NCBI GenBank assembly: GCA_964468125.1
Contig: CAYXVF010000067.1
Coordinates: 1-35,440, forward strand
Direction of reading: 5' to 3'
DNA length: 35,440 bases
Source: CAYXVF01 sp964468125
GTDB lineage: Bacteria; Myxococcota; XYA12-FULL-58-9; CAYXVF01
Shown here piece after piece: positions 11,301-19,479 of the stretch. The notes beneath the pieces were generated by a model that was given only the letters and a program-made list of their open reading frames with translations, searched no databases and was not told where the DNA came from. Both the position numbers and the translations under genes were made by a program. Numbering within the stretch: position 1 is the first letter of the stretch; every line of letters starts with the position of its first letter.

Positions 11301-13549
11301 TGGCCCTCGTTTTCGAGGGTCAGGGTTGCGACGCCCTCGTCATCGAGCACGACGCCTTCTATTCGATTACCCGGGCTCAGGAGCCGAACCCTATAGACCA
11401 GAGTCTCGTCGCGGACATCGACCCCGAGGGGAGTGGCGTCGAGGGGCACGCTGCGCTCCATGTCCGCGAGCCGAACACCGAAGCGAACCTGGTGAAGCTG
11501 TCCCGCGGTCAGGGTCACGACGCGGCGCCCGGCGGTGCTCAGGCGAGCGTCGAAGGGCAGCGAGTCTTCGTCCAACGCGATCACCGTCCGACCGGGACTC
11601 ATGCCGGGGATGGAAAAGCGTCCCTGTGCGTCGCTGACGACGTAGAGACTGGCGGAGGTGCCCACCAGGACCCCAGGCACCCCGGGCTCCTCGTCGTCGA
11701 GAACCCCGTCCCCGTCCAGGTCTTCGAAGACCCGACCGACGACTGTCGCCGCGAAGAACTCCGGCTCCGCATCGACCCGAAGCTCGGCGTCGCTCCCGCT
11801 GAGCTCGACCGAGTCGCCTGCGTAGCTCACGCTCGCGCGCAGTGACGCGGCTCCACTCGCGATCGATCGCGCAATGAGCGGCAGTCGGAGGGTTGCGCGA
11901 GTGCTCCCGCCGTCCCAGCGATAGGTCGGCGCGTTCTCGTCCCCGCGACGCTCGAGCGCGCCGCGATCGATCTGACCCTGACCCGCTCGGACGAGCTCCG
12001 GGATGCGAAACGCGACGTCCAACGCGGGCAGGGGAGCGTCGTTTACCGATTGAAGCTCTACGATCGCCACGGACGTCTGCCCCGGTCCCAGCCGACTCGC
12101 GGTGAGCGTCAATTGGCTCGTCAGGACTTCAACGACCTCGATCTCCAGGATCACCGGGGCAGCTCCGCACTCGGGCGCCGTCGCCTCGATGCGATCGGTT
12201 CCCGCGTTCGCGGGTGCTGTGTAGATCCCGTTTTCGATCACGCCGCGGCTGACACTGAAAGTCCCGTCGAGAGAGGCCGGGTCTTCGCCGGGGCGTCGAC
12301 CCTCGAGTCGAATCGAGGTGCGCGCGCCCACGCCCAGGGTTCTTTCGTCGACGACGATGGCGCAACCGAAGGCGCTGGAGTCACGGATCTCGACGGTGAT
12401 CGTGTTTTCCAGGCCCGATTCCGCGTTCGGCGGCGTAGCGACTAGGGTGACGCCGAGGGTGTCCCGGGCTCCGATTGAGCTCGGAGCGGTGAAGAGGCCT
12501 GCGGCCGTGACCCAGCCGGGTGCTTCGTCAGCTAGCTCCTCTGGCAGATCGGAGAGCCGAACGCTCCAGGTCACCTCCCCGGATTCGTTGCCTCCGAGAG
12601 TGTTGCGCGCTCGTTCCACCTCGAATTGTCCACTCTCGTCGACCTCGAGGCTGCTCGGACCGGTCAGGGTGAGGGACGCGACCGGGAGCGGCTCGATCCG
12701 GACCGGCAGGTCTTCCACCTGCTCGCCCGTGCTCGTCTCGACGGTCACCCGGAGGGCGCCGTCGAGCGCCGAGGGCGGCGGCGTGGCTCCATCGATGGCG
12801 ATCAGCGTCACGCGCGCCGGGAACGACTCGCTGCCCTGCACGCGAAAGCGTTCCTGGTCGAGGAAGATCGGGTGATCGCAGTGCCGCGCGACACCCGCGC
12901 CGTCCACGCAGGTGAGCGCGTCGATGCGACCGACGGGCACGATTGTGGTGCCGAGATCCGCTCGCAGCTCGAGAACCCGCGCCGCCCCGCCGCGATTCAA
13001 GACCACCGGCGGCGGGGGGAGGCTGCTCAGGACCGCGCTGTCGTTGCAGCCATTCCCAAAATCGGGCAACGCCACTCCGTCTTCCGGGCCGCTGTTGTAG
13101 CGGTAGGCGCCGCCGATCTGCCCGCAAACAGGCGCACCGGTCAGCCGCAGAACGAGCTGAACCTCGTTGAAGACGTTGCCCGCGGTACTGGTGAACAGGA
13201 GCGATTGGCGGCCGCCGTTGTCGAGCAGCGCGACGGTCTGGGTCACCCCGTTGCTGTAGACCACCGGATCGCAGACGTAGGGGGCGCCGCTCGGATCGCA
13301 GGAGAGGTCGACCACGGACTGCCGGGGCGTTTCGTCGGCTGCGATCACCTCGAGCAGCTCGATCGACGCGGGGAGATCGACCTGGAGCTCCGTCAGTTGT
13401 TGGGTTGCTGCAAACTGAGGGATTCGAAAGCTCGCGCGAAGGGTCGCGCCGTCGAAGTACGGCCCCGAATCGAGCAGCGCACTCTCCGGGGATTGGGCCA
13501 GTGCACTGGCGCTATAGAAGAGCAAACCGATGGCTGCGAGCGCTCTCAC
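8336..13549 (-). CDS. Giant secreted protein: Ig-like/DUF11-like/SdrD-B domains plus C-terminal outer-membrane beta-barrel
   Basis: I chose the GTG at 13549, giving 1737 residues. It makes a GTGA overlap with the upstream stop and yields a clean signal peptide (MRALAAIGLLFYSASALAQ); a TTG at 13564 is less likely. Domains read by eye: an N-terminal all-beta region with Cys pairs (about 20-290); BIG2-like segments with WVTAAGLFTAP and GIYTAPANAG (about 300-475); a DUF11-like repeat (about 480-590); and an SdrD-B-like domain with the acidic loop DLDGDGVLDDEEPG (about 602-690). From about residue 880 to the end there are alternating amphipathic strands rich in Gly, Arg, Asp and Tyr, including the loop YYPTYGDASE at 970. 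The protein ends in a tyrosine, as many outer-membrane barrels do. It is probably an outer-membrane protein with a large soluble stalk, perhaps an adhesin or exporter. No TonB box or OmpA peptidoglycan-binding motif was seen. The upstream Ig-like and propeller genes are likely partners. Confidence 0.75.
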   Translation of the reverse strand: MRALAAIGLLFYSASALAQSPESALLDSGPYFDGATLRASFRIPQFAATQQLTELQVDLPASIELLEVIAADETPRQSVVDLSCDPSGAPYVCDPVVYSNGVTQTVALLDNGGRQSLLFTSTAGNVFNEVQLVLRLTGAPVCGQIGGAYRYNSGPEDGVALPDFGNGCNDSAVLSSLPPPPVVLNRGGAARVLELRADLGTTIVPVGRIDALTCVDGAGVARHCDHPIFLDQERFRVQGSESFPARVTLIAIDGATPPPSALDGALRVTVETSTGEQVEDLPVRIEPLPVASLTLTGPSSLEVDESGQFEVERARNTLGGNESGEVTWSVRLSDLPEELADEAPGWVTAAGLFTAPSSIGARDTLGVTLVATPPNAESGLENTITVEIRDSSAFGCAIVVDERTLGVGARTSIRLEGRRPGEDPASLDGTFSVSRGVIENGIYTAPANAGTDRIEATAPECGAAPVILEIEVVEVLTSQLTLTASRLGPGQTSVAIVELQSVNDAPLPALDVAFRIPELVRAGQGQIDRGALERRGDENAPTYRWDGGSTRATLRLPLIARSIASGAASLRASVSYAGDSVELSGSDAELRVDAEPEFFAATVVGRVFEDLDGDGVLDDEEPGVPGVLVGTSASLYVVSDAQGRFSIPGMSPGRTVIALDEDSLPFDARLSTAGRRVVTLTAGQLHQVRFGVRLADMERSVPLDATPLGVDVRDETLVYRVRLLSPGNRIEGVVLDDEGVATLTLENEGHLVSVAAPDGFRSFYHLGVARYPSEDAGELVTFSGPRWVASAMLPTTGETLQRTSLIVRPRLADGVGLTVEAARSSSGHGSGSRCLATGEVASCALVLDSEVDALVLALDPAADAYGADPPPAAIEIPVTVDPSSHFFVGRAGVELGFDPRDDWDRDWLANGAFFYRGRYGDVFLTAGADLDVESVFTKSDGSLRAFGGVVRRLLAHDTRRIFRDLDPEAYYPTYGDASEAIDERESGGRFFFRLEVDESVLRWGGVNTALDDAWVGRYVRSLYGLGGTLKVDGDDWQLRGRAFAAQSESAAARDELVMTGSSLYRLRHGAIVEGSVRATLETLDELSGLPVRATPLVEGIDFEVDYASGRLVMDGALAASTGNPQLTGLSGGVFRKRLLVEYEYLTSGGVDEDWSVGARVDGTLGATTVGVTAVSELVGRSSDQSARQSYGLVATTLRTGHSDALRLRVDLARSEGTSHSGARSIDGGVSFRDGDGSKEDGLAAAAELSSEISGLSLRAYGRFRQAGYSDSRITPGERRLQLGARASVDFGATESWLLVDHLESRREALRVANTALIGASRELGSFVLAAEGRLTHDPRANEASGVLGAQGAYRLSELATLTVRRAQPFNDERPGESALGAELGQRGQWNGRGEAGVDDDGEPFGRAELGVPLEGGDELYAGVERRAALRENVFDERGGDSVLLGGRRRLDDGTRLYAEQQLSMDGAERRTQRSVGFDLPQGPTRYFLTYARTALDLETTPISDSRDALSTGFVYGGEHLRARLSVDARRDGGDERRVTLGGSTRIDYLPRPGLAFGLGLRGGEDFDDNGGTLAHSWEGTAGFAWRTLPRVTWFGRIAFDSQSAPRVDDGPVESSLTHIAASALALELAPLLTVTPKASVRRTRARLEGERLVERALLTALRGDLHIAESWDLGLEARRCTSSGLDASYGVLTEASLLVLRWLRLGAGYNFSDVAAGGVECRAPTARGVFIRAEALY

Positions 13550-14874
13550 GGCGCCGCAATCCAAACGCTGGTTCCCGTTTTGGGATCGCGGGCGACAATT
13601 CGCGCCTTCTCGCCCAGCTCCTGCACTTCCACCTCGAGTGCGCCTTCAACCAAGCGCTGCTCACCGAGCTTCGCGTCGAGGGCGACGAGCTCTAGGCGCT
13701 GCAACACCGCCGGGTCTTCGTGGCCGACGCGAAGGGTGCCATCGTCCGCCCACCGCAACGTGATCAGAAGCGTAAGGGGCCGATGCCAAGTCACCGTGAG
13801 GTTGCCGCTGGCTTCGTTCCCGTCCCCGTCGCTGCCCCGCACGAGGAAGGAACGGGGACCCTCGACGCCGGGCGGGGGTACCGTCGTACCTACGACCTGT
13901 TGCGCCGACTCCCGGTCGACCAAAACGACTTGGGTGAGGGGGACAGGATTCGAGAAGCGGTCGCGTCCGGTGACACTCACCGTTGCGGCGGTGTCCCATG
14001 ACACCCGTGTGCCTCGTGCCTCCAGGCGAGCGAGGGGGCCTGGAGCGAGTGCCACCGGAAGCATCATCGGCTCCGAGCGTGATCGATGGCGAAGCTCCAC
14101 CAGGTCGACACGGTCCTCGAGCACGCGCGGTGCATGGTAGCGATAGCGCGTGATCCCGGGAGCCACCGTAACCCCATCGGAGAGTCGTCCGCGTCGAGCG
14201 GAGGCGGAAATGCCCGGTTGCGCCTCGGGGGCGCCTGCGCTCGAAACGGTCGTGACGAAGAGCCATGCGTCGGCGTCTATGCGCACCGGTTGGGGCTGAA
14301 CGAAGGCGTGGGCGCGACGAACCTCCGGCAGGTAGAGGTTGATGCGCGTGCTCGATCGGTTTCCGAACCGGTCTCGCGCGATTCCCGTGCCACACTGCTC
14401 CCCGGGGCGGACCTCGACCGGAACGCTGAAGGTTCCATCGTTCGCCACGAGCACCTCCGGATGGGTGCGGCCGCCGACCAGGACCTGCATGCGCGCGCCG
14501 GGCTCGCTCTTTCCGTTGAGCGTGACCCGGGCCGCGTAAGACACCACGGCTTGGCCGATCGTCGGAGGTTCCTCGGCGCTGGCCCCGAGGATCGCGGCGG
14601 TCACGACCGCGAGCTGCGGAAACCTCTTGCTGGGCGGGGACAACACTGCCTGAAAGACGCCGGGCGCAGTTGCCTCGAGCGCGCTCAGGCTCCCGCCCGT
14701 ACTCCTCAGGACGAGGCTGTTCGGGTCCACGTTCGGGGCGGTTCGGACCGTGACCCGGACAGCGTCGTCTTCCCCCAACACGACGCGCGTGGGCAGGACC
14801 TCCACGTCGAGCTCAACAGCGAGTGCGCTCACCGGAAAACCGATGAGGATCGCGATGGTCCAAATCGTCCGCAC
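13546..14874 (-). CDS. Secreted Ig-like-domain protein
   Basis: The 442-residue product starts at a GTG and has a signal peptide (MRTIWTIAILIGFPVSALA). The mature part is predicted to be almost all beta strand. One Ig-like unit at about residues 108-170 has the pattern NGKSEPGARMQVLVGG then DGTFSVPVEVRPGEQ then ARDRFGN. Another at about 275-345 has TVSVTGRDRFSNPV, an Ig-like filamin/invasin-type turn. No catalytic motif is visible. The first unit resembles the C-terminal unit of the FecR protein encoded nearby (16657-17574). The stop overlaps the start of the giant barrel protein as GTGA, so the two are probably made in a fixed ratio. A role as periplasmic or surface accessory of that protein is inferred from position only. 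Confidence 0.7.
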   Translation of the reverse strand: MRTIWTIAILIGFPVSALAVELDVEVLPTRVVLGEDDAVRVTVRTAPNVDPNSLVLRSTGGSLSALEATAPGVFQAVLSPPSKRFPQLAVVTAAILGASAEEPPTIGQAVVSYAARVTLNGKSEPGARMQVLVGGRTHPEVLVANDGTFSVPVEVRPGEQCGTGIARDRFGNRSSTRINLYLPEVRRAHAFVQPQPVRIDADAWLFVTTVSSAGAPEAQPGISASARRGRLSDGVTVAPGITRYRYHAPRVLEDRVDLVELRHRSRSEPMMLPVALAPGPLARLEARGTRVSWDTAATVSVTGRDRFSNPVPLTQVVLVDRESAQQVVGTTVPPPGVEGPRSFLVRGSDGDGNEASGNLTVTWHRPLTLLITLRWADDGTLRVGHEDPAVLQRLELVALDAKLGEQRLVEGALEVEVQELGEKARIVARDPKTGTSVWIAAP

Positions 14875-14918
14875 GTGATCTAGGGGATCGTCCTAGGTTG
14901 GCAGCGGCTGTGCAACTC

Positions 14919-16526
14919 TTAGCGGCGACGCCGTCGGAGTCTACACAGGGCGAGAAGTGCGACCCAGAGCGTTGGCGCACCCCCCGCACAGCCGCCCGCC
15001 TGGTCGGTTTCCTGAATCGATGCCACGGCGGTCGCCGGTGCATTCCGCAACGAGGCGATCTCGCAGCTCGTCTGGGCGAACGCGGCGCGCACCTCTGTCC
15101 GATCCAGGTAACTGTCGCCGTTCGCGAGGTAGACCCGCAGGTACTGAGTGGTGAAGGCATCGCCGGCAACGCGGCCGTCGGTGCAGAAGTCGAAAACGTA
15201 GCGCAGACCCTTTTCGATCTGATTCGGGCTCGACGGGTGCGCCTGATCCGCTCCCCCACGGTACCGGCAGAGGATCTCTTCGCCGCCTTCCTCGAAGATC
15301 ACATCGGTCCAGTGGTTCCCTGAGTTGCCGTCGCTAACCGGCAACTCCGCGGGCAGGAGGAAGGTAGTCGGCTCGCAAATGCAGGCTTCGCCGTCGAACC
15401 AGGTCGATGGGCCGTAGGTCTTGCTCGCGCTGAGCTCGAGGTTGGAGCAGCCGAGGTCGCACACCTCTCGGGTCGCCTCACTCGGACACTCGAAGGGCGG
15501 CGGAGGGTCTACGAAGCTCAGGTTGGCGTAGAACACATCGGTCTGACCCTGACTGTTGTCGAGGTATGCGACGCGCTCGCCGAAGACATCGGTCAGAAAC
15601 TGATCCCCCGGCAGGTTGGTCACGGCGAAGCTCTCCCCGGTGGAGATGCGATACAAAGCGACGTCGACCCCGTTGCCAAAAGCGTCGGTTTCGTAGGCGA
15701 TGAGGTCGCCGTCCAGCGTCGGACGAAAGGCGCTTGCGCTCCCATCGGTGACCTCGATGAATTCGTTGCTCTCGAGATTGAGAGCGACGATGCGTTCGTT
15801 GTCGAAGAGGTTCGTAATCTGCCAGGCAACCCAGTCGCCGTCCGTACGTGGCACCACGTTCGAGCTGTCCGGCTCTCGAGGGAGTGGAATCGCCATTCCG
15901 CTTTCGAGCTCGTAGGCGAAGCTCGATGCGAATCCCCCGCTCACCTGCAAGGAGTACACGGCGAAGCGACTGTCGACGTCGACGGAGACGACTAGGGGCG
16001 ACTCGGCGAGCGTATCGAGCCGGCCCGTGCGGAGGTTCAACAGCTGCACGCGACCGACCGTTCCGTCCCCTTCATTCCAGATGACGTAGTCACCGTAGAT
16101 TCTGGCCTCGAAGAGCTGCGTCGCGCTCGCGAGCACGGTCTGCGAATCGCTCGAGAGGTCGTAGGTGACGATGCTACCCGAGAGACCCGAATCGTAGGCG
16201 GTGAAGACGATGCGGCTCCCGTCGATGTCATTGAGAACGTCGTCGCTCGAGCCACCGCTGAACGTGATCCCCGGGATGGTGAACCCGCGAAATGGCAACC
16301 CGTTGATGATCCGAGAATACTTAATGTCCGCGTCCCCACCGGTCGCTGGACGGCTCGAGTAGACGACCAGCTCGCTGACCGCGTCCTGGCCCAAGCTCGG
16401 AGTGCTCTCGATCGCGTCGCTCGTGGTGACCCGGATCAGGTCCGCCTCGAGACCCTGCTGTCGTGCTTCAGCGGTCGCGGACGCAAGCGCGAGAATGACG
16501 CACGCTGAAAAGGCTTTAACGGACAC
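14919..16526 (-). CDS. Secreted TolB-like beta-propeller protein with MYXO-CTERM-like sorting tail
   Basis: The 535-residue product begins at a GTG preceded by GAGGGAG. It has a signal peptide (about 22 residues), a beta-propeller of five to six blades (about 35-330), a Cys-rich domain (about 345-505) and a C-terminal tail. The blades repeat a strand pattern such as GDYVIWNEGDG, GDWVAWQI, GDLIAYETDAFGN and GERVAYLDNSQGQ, as in TolB-type propellers. The tail reads GGCAGGAP, then a hydrophobic stretch, then RLRRRRR. This matches the MYXO-CTERM layout, in which proteins are processed and delivered to the surface in Myxococcota. The propeller probably binds a protein or glycan; no enzyme site is visible. 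It lies 44 bases upstream of the Ig-like gene and 130 bases after the FecR gene. Confidence 0.75.
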   Translation of the reverse strand: MSVKAFSACVILALASATAEARQQGLEADLIRVTTSDAIESTPSLGQDAVSELVVYSSRPATGGDADIKYSRIINGLPFRGFTIPGITFSGGSSDDVLNDIDGSRIVFTAYDSGLSGSIVTYDLSSDSQTVLASATQLFEARIYGDYVIWNEGDGTVGRVQLLNLRTGRLDTLAESPLVVSVDVDSRFAVYSLQVSGGFASSFAYELESGMAIPLPREPDSSNVVPRTDGDWVAWQITNLFDNERIVALNLESNEFIEVTDGSASAFRPTLDGDLIAYETDAFGNGVDVALYRISTGESFAVTNLPGDQFLTDVFGERVAYLDNSQGQTDVFYANLSFVDPPPPFECPSEATREVCDLGCSNLELSASKTYGPSTWFDGEACICEPTTFLLPAELPVSDGNSGNHWTDVIFEEGGEEILCRYRGGADQAHPSSPNQIEKGLRYVFDFCTDGRVAGDAFTTQYLRVYLANGDSYLDRTEVRAAFAQTSCEIASLRNAPATAVASIQETDQAGGCAGGAPTLWVALLALCRLRRRRR

Positions 16527-16606
16527 GGCTCACTCCCTCGCTCACCGAGAGTAGGGGCCGGGCGTCTACGGGTAAAGTAAAAACCTTAGCGATATCAGCG
16601 AGTTAT

Positions 16607-16643
16607 GTGGGCCTTCGGGTGGGGGTGGGATCCTCGGGCCCAC
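16607..16643 (-). terminator. Intergenic hairpin after the FecR gene
   Basis: Arms GTGGGCC (16607-16613) and GGCCCAC (16637-16643) are perfect 7-bp complements around a 23-base G/C-rich loop. On the minus strand the hairpin begins 13 bases after the FecR stop and precedes the propeller gene by about 80 bases. There is no U-run directly after it, so it is not a classical intrinsic terminator. It could be an attenuator, an RNA-processing site, or chance in GC-rich DNA. Confidence 0.3.
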
Positions 16644-16656
16644 CTCACACCACCGC

Positions 16657-17574
16657 TCAGTCCCACATGGAAGGGTCGGTCTCCACCGTCGCCGTCGGGG
16701 CGCGCGTATCGAGCTCGATTTCCGGCGAGCTGGCCTGTTGGTTGCGCCCGGCGGCGTCGAGGGCGAAGACGCCGATGGTGTTGATCCCCTCCCGCAGCTC
16801 GATCACCGCCTTGAACCTGCCCTCTTCGTCTGCGCGCACCGTGGCCGCCCCGACCCTGACCCGCGCTCCCGGGTTCGTGGTTCCGGTGACGAGCTGTCGC
16901 TTCTCGCTGGTGGCCGGCTCCGGCCACTGGACCTTCAGGAGAAACGAACGTGGCAGTCGCGTCGGCACGGCGGGAGTTGCGCCCGGTTGCACCGTGGTGC
17001 GGAAGCCTTCTTCGAGCTCCCGCGTCTCGCCGCCGCCACTCACAGTGGCCCGCCCACGCGTCACCGCCGCGTCGAGCGCACCGCGTTCGTCGACGAGTAC
17101 CCCTACCGTACCATCGCGCACCTCGGCGAAGGCGTCACCGCGGGCGTTCGTCAACTGCACTCGTGTTTCGCTCTCCGGGCGGACGTCGGCGATCGCGACA
17201 CCTTCCGACACGACCAAGCGCAAGAGATCGCCGTCCTGCCGGACTCCCAATTCAGTGTCCGGTAGGATCTCGAAGGAAACATCTTCGCCGTAGCGAACCG
17301 AAGCCCGTCCATCTCGGCCCGTACGCAGGTCGACGCCATTCGCCACCGCGTCGCCAGCGTTCAAGGGCAGCCAGGCCTCCCCAGCGGCGCGGATTTCCAC
17401 CTGGCCGCTCAGGTCAGTCAACGTTGCGGATCGCTCGGCGCGTGGCGTGATCGGCTGCGCAACCCCATGCTCGGATGGGCTCGGGACAGGAGTTGGCACG
17501 AGAATGACGAAGTAGAGCGCAACCACCGCCCCCAAAATCAGCGCCACACCGGCGATGAAGGCCTTTGACCTCAT
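16657..17574 (-). CDS. FecR-domain protein with single membrane anchor and C-terminal Ig-like unit
   Basis: The 305-residue product has an N-terminal transmembrane anchor (about 6-28) and a Pro-rich linker. A FecR-type domain follows (about 48-150: AGEAWLPLNAGDAVANG, then strands around VRYGEDVSFEILPDTELGV and VSEGVAIADVRP). A second beta segment and an Ig-like unit lie at about 225-280 (TGTTNPGARVRVGAATV, EEGRFKAVIELREGIN). FecR domains are periplasmic and are best known from anti-sigma regulators. In myxobacteria they are also common in envelope proteins without a sigma partner, as here. The start overlaps the stop of the sensor kinase as ATGA, so kinase and FecR protein are probably co-translated. 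It may pass an envelope signal to the kinase, or stabilise the surface assembly encoded downstream. Confidence 0.85.
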   Translation of the reverse strand: MRSKAFIAGVALILGAVVALYFVILVPTPVPSPSEHGVAQPITPRAERSATLTDLSGQVEIRAAGEAWLPLNAGDAVANGVDLRTGRDGRASVRYGEDVSFEILPDTELGVRQDGDLLRLVVSEGVAIADVRPESETRVQLTNARGDAFAEVRDGTVGVLVDERGALDAAVTRGRATVSGGGETRELEEGFRTTVQPGATPAVPTRLPRSFLLKVQWPEPATSEKRQLVTGTTNPGARVRVGAATVRADEEGRFKAVIELREGINTIGVFALDAAGRNQQASSPEIELDTRAPTATVETDPSMWD

Positions 17575-19415
17575 GCGCTGACTCTCGACTGGGACTCGGC
17601 GAGGGGGAGCTCGATCCGTATGGTCGTGCCTTCGGGCCCGGTGTGAGCGACTCGGACGTCACCTCCCATGTCATTCACGATCCGGTAAACCAGCGAGAGA
17701 CCCAGACCAATGCAGCGCCACTCTTCCTTGCGCGTGAAGAAGGGGTCGAAGATTCGTGGGAGATCCTCCGTTGCGATCCCAACGCCTTCGTCTTGGACCT
17801 CGATTCGCAGGCGGTCGTCGTGCGTCGTCGTGCGCAACGTCAGGGCACCGCCTTCGGGCATCGCGGTCTTAGCGTTGGTCATCAGATTGATAAGGGCAAC
17901 GGCCATTTCGCCAGGAACACCGACCACCGCGTCAGTCTCGGCCTCGAGCTGCAGGTGGACATCGACACGCCCGCTGCGCATCGCGTTCTTCGTCAGCTCG
18001 ACGGTTTCTTCGATGATGCGTCGGACCGAGAACGGGATCGACGCGGTGTCTTCGCTACGCTCGCTGTAGCGCAGTAGCTTCGTCGTGATCTCGCGACATC
18101 GCTGGGCCGCGCACTCGATCTGCTCGAGGCTCGCCCGCTTGGGGTCGTCCTCGGCCATTCCGCGGAGCAGGAGCTGCGCGAAGCCGAGGACACCCGCCAG
18201 CGGGTTGTTGATCTCATGCGCTACACCCGCGCCGAGCTGGCCGATCGCCGCCATCTTCGACTGGGTGATGAGCTGCGCCTGCGCGCGTTCGAGCTCCGCG
18301 GTCCGTTGAGCCACACGCGCCTCGAGCGTCTGGTTCCATTCTTCGAGCGCGTTCAAGGTTTGAGAGAGCTCTCCGGCCATTGAGTTCATAGTGCCGGCGA
18401 GTTCCGCGAGCTCGTCGCGCGTGTCGAGATCGATCGCATGGCTCAGCTCACGCGCCCCAAAGCGTCGCGCGCCTTGTATGAGGGCTTCCAGGCGGCGGCG
18501 AATACCTTCCGCGAAGAGAAAGCCGGTGACGAGCACGACCAGCACGGTGGCGGCGATCCAGAGGAGAATTCGCTGTCGCATCGTCGTGACCACCTCGAAG
18601 GCGATCGATTCGGGCTGGGTGACAATGACCGCTGCCCGAGTGCCGCGCACCGGGGCGAACGCCGCGAGATGGGCGGCCCCGTTGAGGTCGTAGCGCAGGA
18701 CTCCCGCCTCGTGGGTCTCGATGAAGCGGGCGACCGGCGCGAGACCTGCGAGGCTGCTCCCGGCGGGTTGACTCGGGTGCAGCAAGCTGCGCCCCTGAGC
18801 GTCCACGACGAATACCTCGCTCCCGCGTCCAAGGTCGACGCCGGGGGCCGCCAGCATCGAGGGCGAGAAGACCATCTCCATGGCCGCGGTGATCCGCTCA
18901 CCGGCCATTGTGAACGGGAAACGCAACGCGAGCCGCGCGGTTCCATCGCCGGGGAAGTAGGCATCCGACGATGAGCTCGTCCATCGCCGCAGACGTTCCT
19001 TGAGACGACGGACGTCCACGTCAGACGCGATCGGGTGGCCATTCAGATCCGCGGGGACGTCCATGCCTTCGGACAGGTACACGTCGGGCGCGAGGGAAGC
19101 GCCGGCGGCGTCCACGATCACGACCGCCGCGATATTCTGCGATTGGCGATAGAGCAGGATCGCCACGCCTTCGCGTTCGTCGACACTCAGCTCCGCAAAA
19201 CGCACGAGCTCCAAGACGGTCGCGCCCCGTTCGCCGAGATCGTCGATGATGGAGCCCACGCGTCCCGCGAGTGCGAGCGCCGCGGCGCTGTGTTGCGCCT
19301 CGACCCGCTGACGCAGCGCGTGCTCACTCGAGGCGATGAGCGTAAACCCCGTGGCCGCCAGGGGAAGCAGGGCGACCGCAAGCGCATAGAGAATGAGCTT
19401 CTGCGACAGCTTCAC
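17571..19415 (-). CDS. Membrane sensor histidine kinase (dCache-like, HAMP, HisKA, HATPase)
   Basis: The 614-residue product starts at a GTG. It has an N-terminal transmembrane helix (about 7-28), a periplasmic dCache-like sensor (about 30-275), a second transmembrane helix (about 288-307), a HAMP region and coiled coil (about 310-385), then a NtrB-like kinase core. His400 sits in VAHEINNPLAGVLGF. The N-box (LINLMTNAKTAMPEGG), D-box (VQDEGVGI), F-box (IFDPFFTRKEE) and G-box (GLGLSLV) all look intact, so it should be catalytically active. No response regulator is encoded next to it, so it is an orphan kinase. The stop overlaps the FecR start as ATGA, which ties it to the surface operon downstream. 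Its start lacks a clear Shine-Dalgarno and lies 64 bases after panD. Confidence 0.93.
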   Translation of the reverse strand: MKLSQKLILYALAVALLPLAATGFTLIASSEHALRQRVEAQHSAAALALAGRVGSIIDDLGERGATVLELVRFAELSVDEREGVAILLYRQSQNIAAVVIVDAAGASLAPDVYLSEGMDVPADLNGHPIASDVDVRRLKERLRRWTSSSSDAYFPGDGTARLALRFPFTMAGERITAAMEMVFSPSMLAAPGVDLGRGSEVFVVDAQGRSLLHPSQPAGSSLAGLAPVARFIETHEAGVLRYDLNGAAHLAAFAPVRGTRAAVIVTQPESIAFEVVTTMRQRILLWIAATVLVVLVTGFLFAEGIRRRLEALIQGARRFGARELSHAIDLDTRDELAELAGTMNSMAGELSQTLNALEEWNQTLEARVAQRTAELERAQAQLITQSKMAAIGQLGAGVAHEINNPLAGVLGFAQLLLRGMAEDDPKRASLEQIECAAQRCREITTKLLRYSERSEDTASIPFSVRRIIEETVELTKNAMRSGRVDVHLQLEAETDAVVGVPGEMAVALINLMTNAKTAMPEGGALTLRTTTHDDRLRIEVQDEGVGIATEDLPRIFDPFFTRKEEWRCIGLGLSLVYRIVNDMGGDVRVAHTGPEGTTIRIELPLAESQSRVSA

Positions 19416-19479
19416 GTGCCAAGGATAGGAGATCGGACGCGGATCTACGAATCTCAGGCGTCCGGGCCGGGACTTCTTT

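Noticed and set aside
9998..11845. Long plus-strand open frame (615 codons) opposite the giant barrel gene
   Set aside because: It is antisense to a well-supported gene. Its composition is Arg/Glu/Asp/Gly-mixed without domain motifs or a signal, typical of a mirror frame in high-GC DNA.
12626..14140. Plus-strand open frame of about 500 codons across the giant and Ig-like genes
   Set aside because: It spans the junction of two real minus-strand genes and has no recognisable domain or upstream ribosome-binding site.
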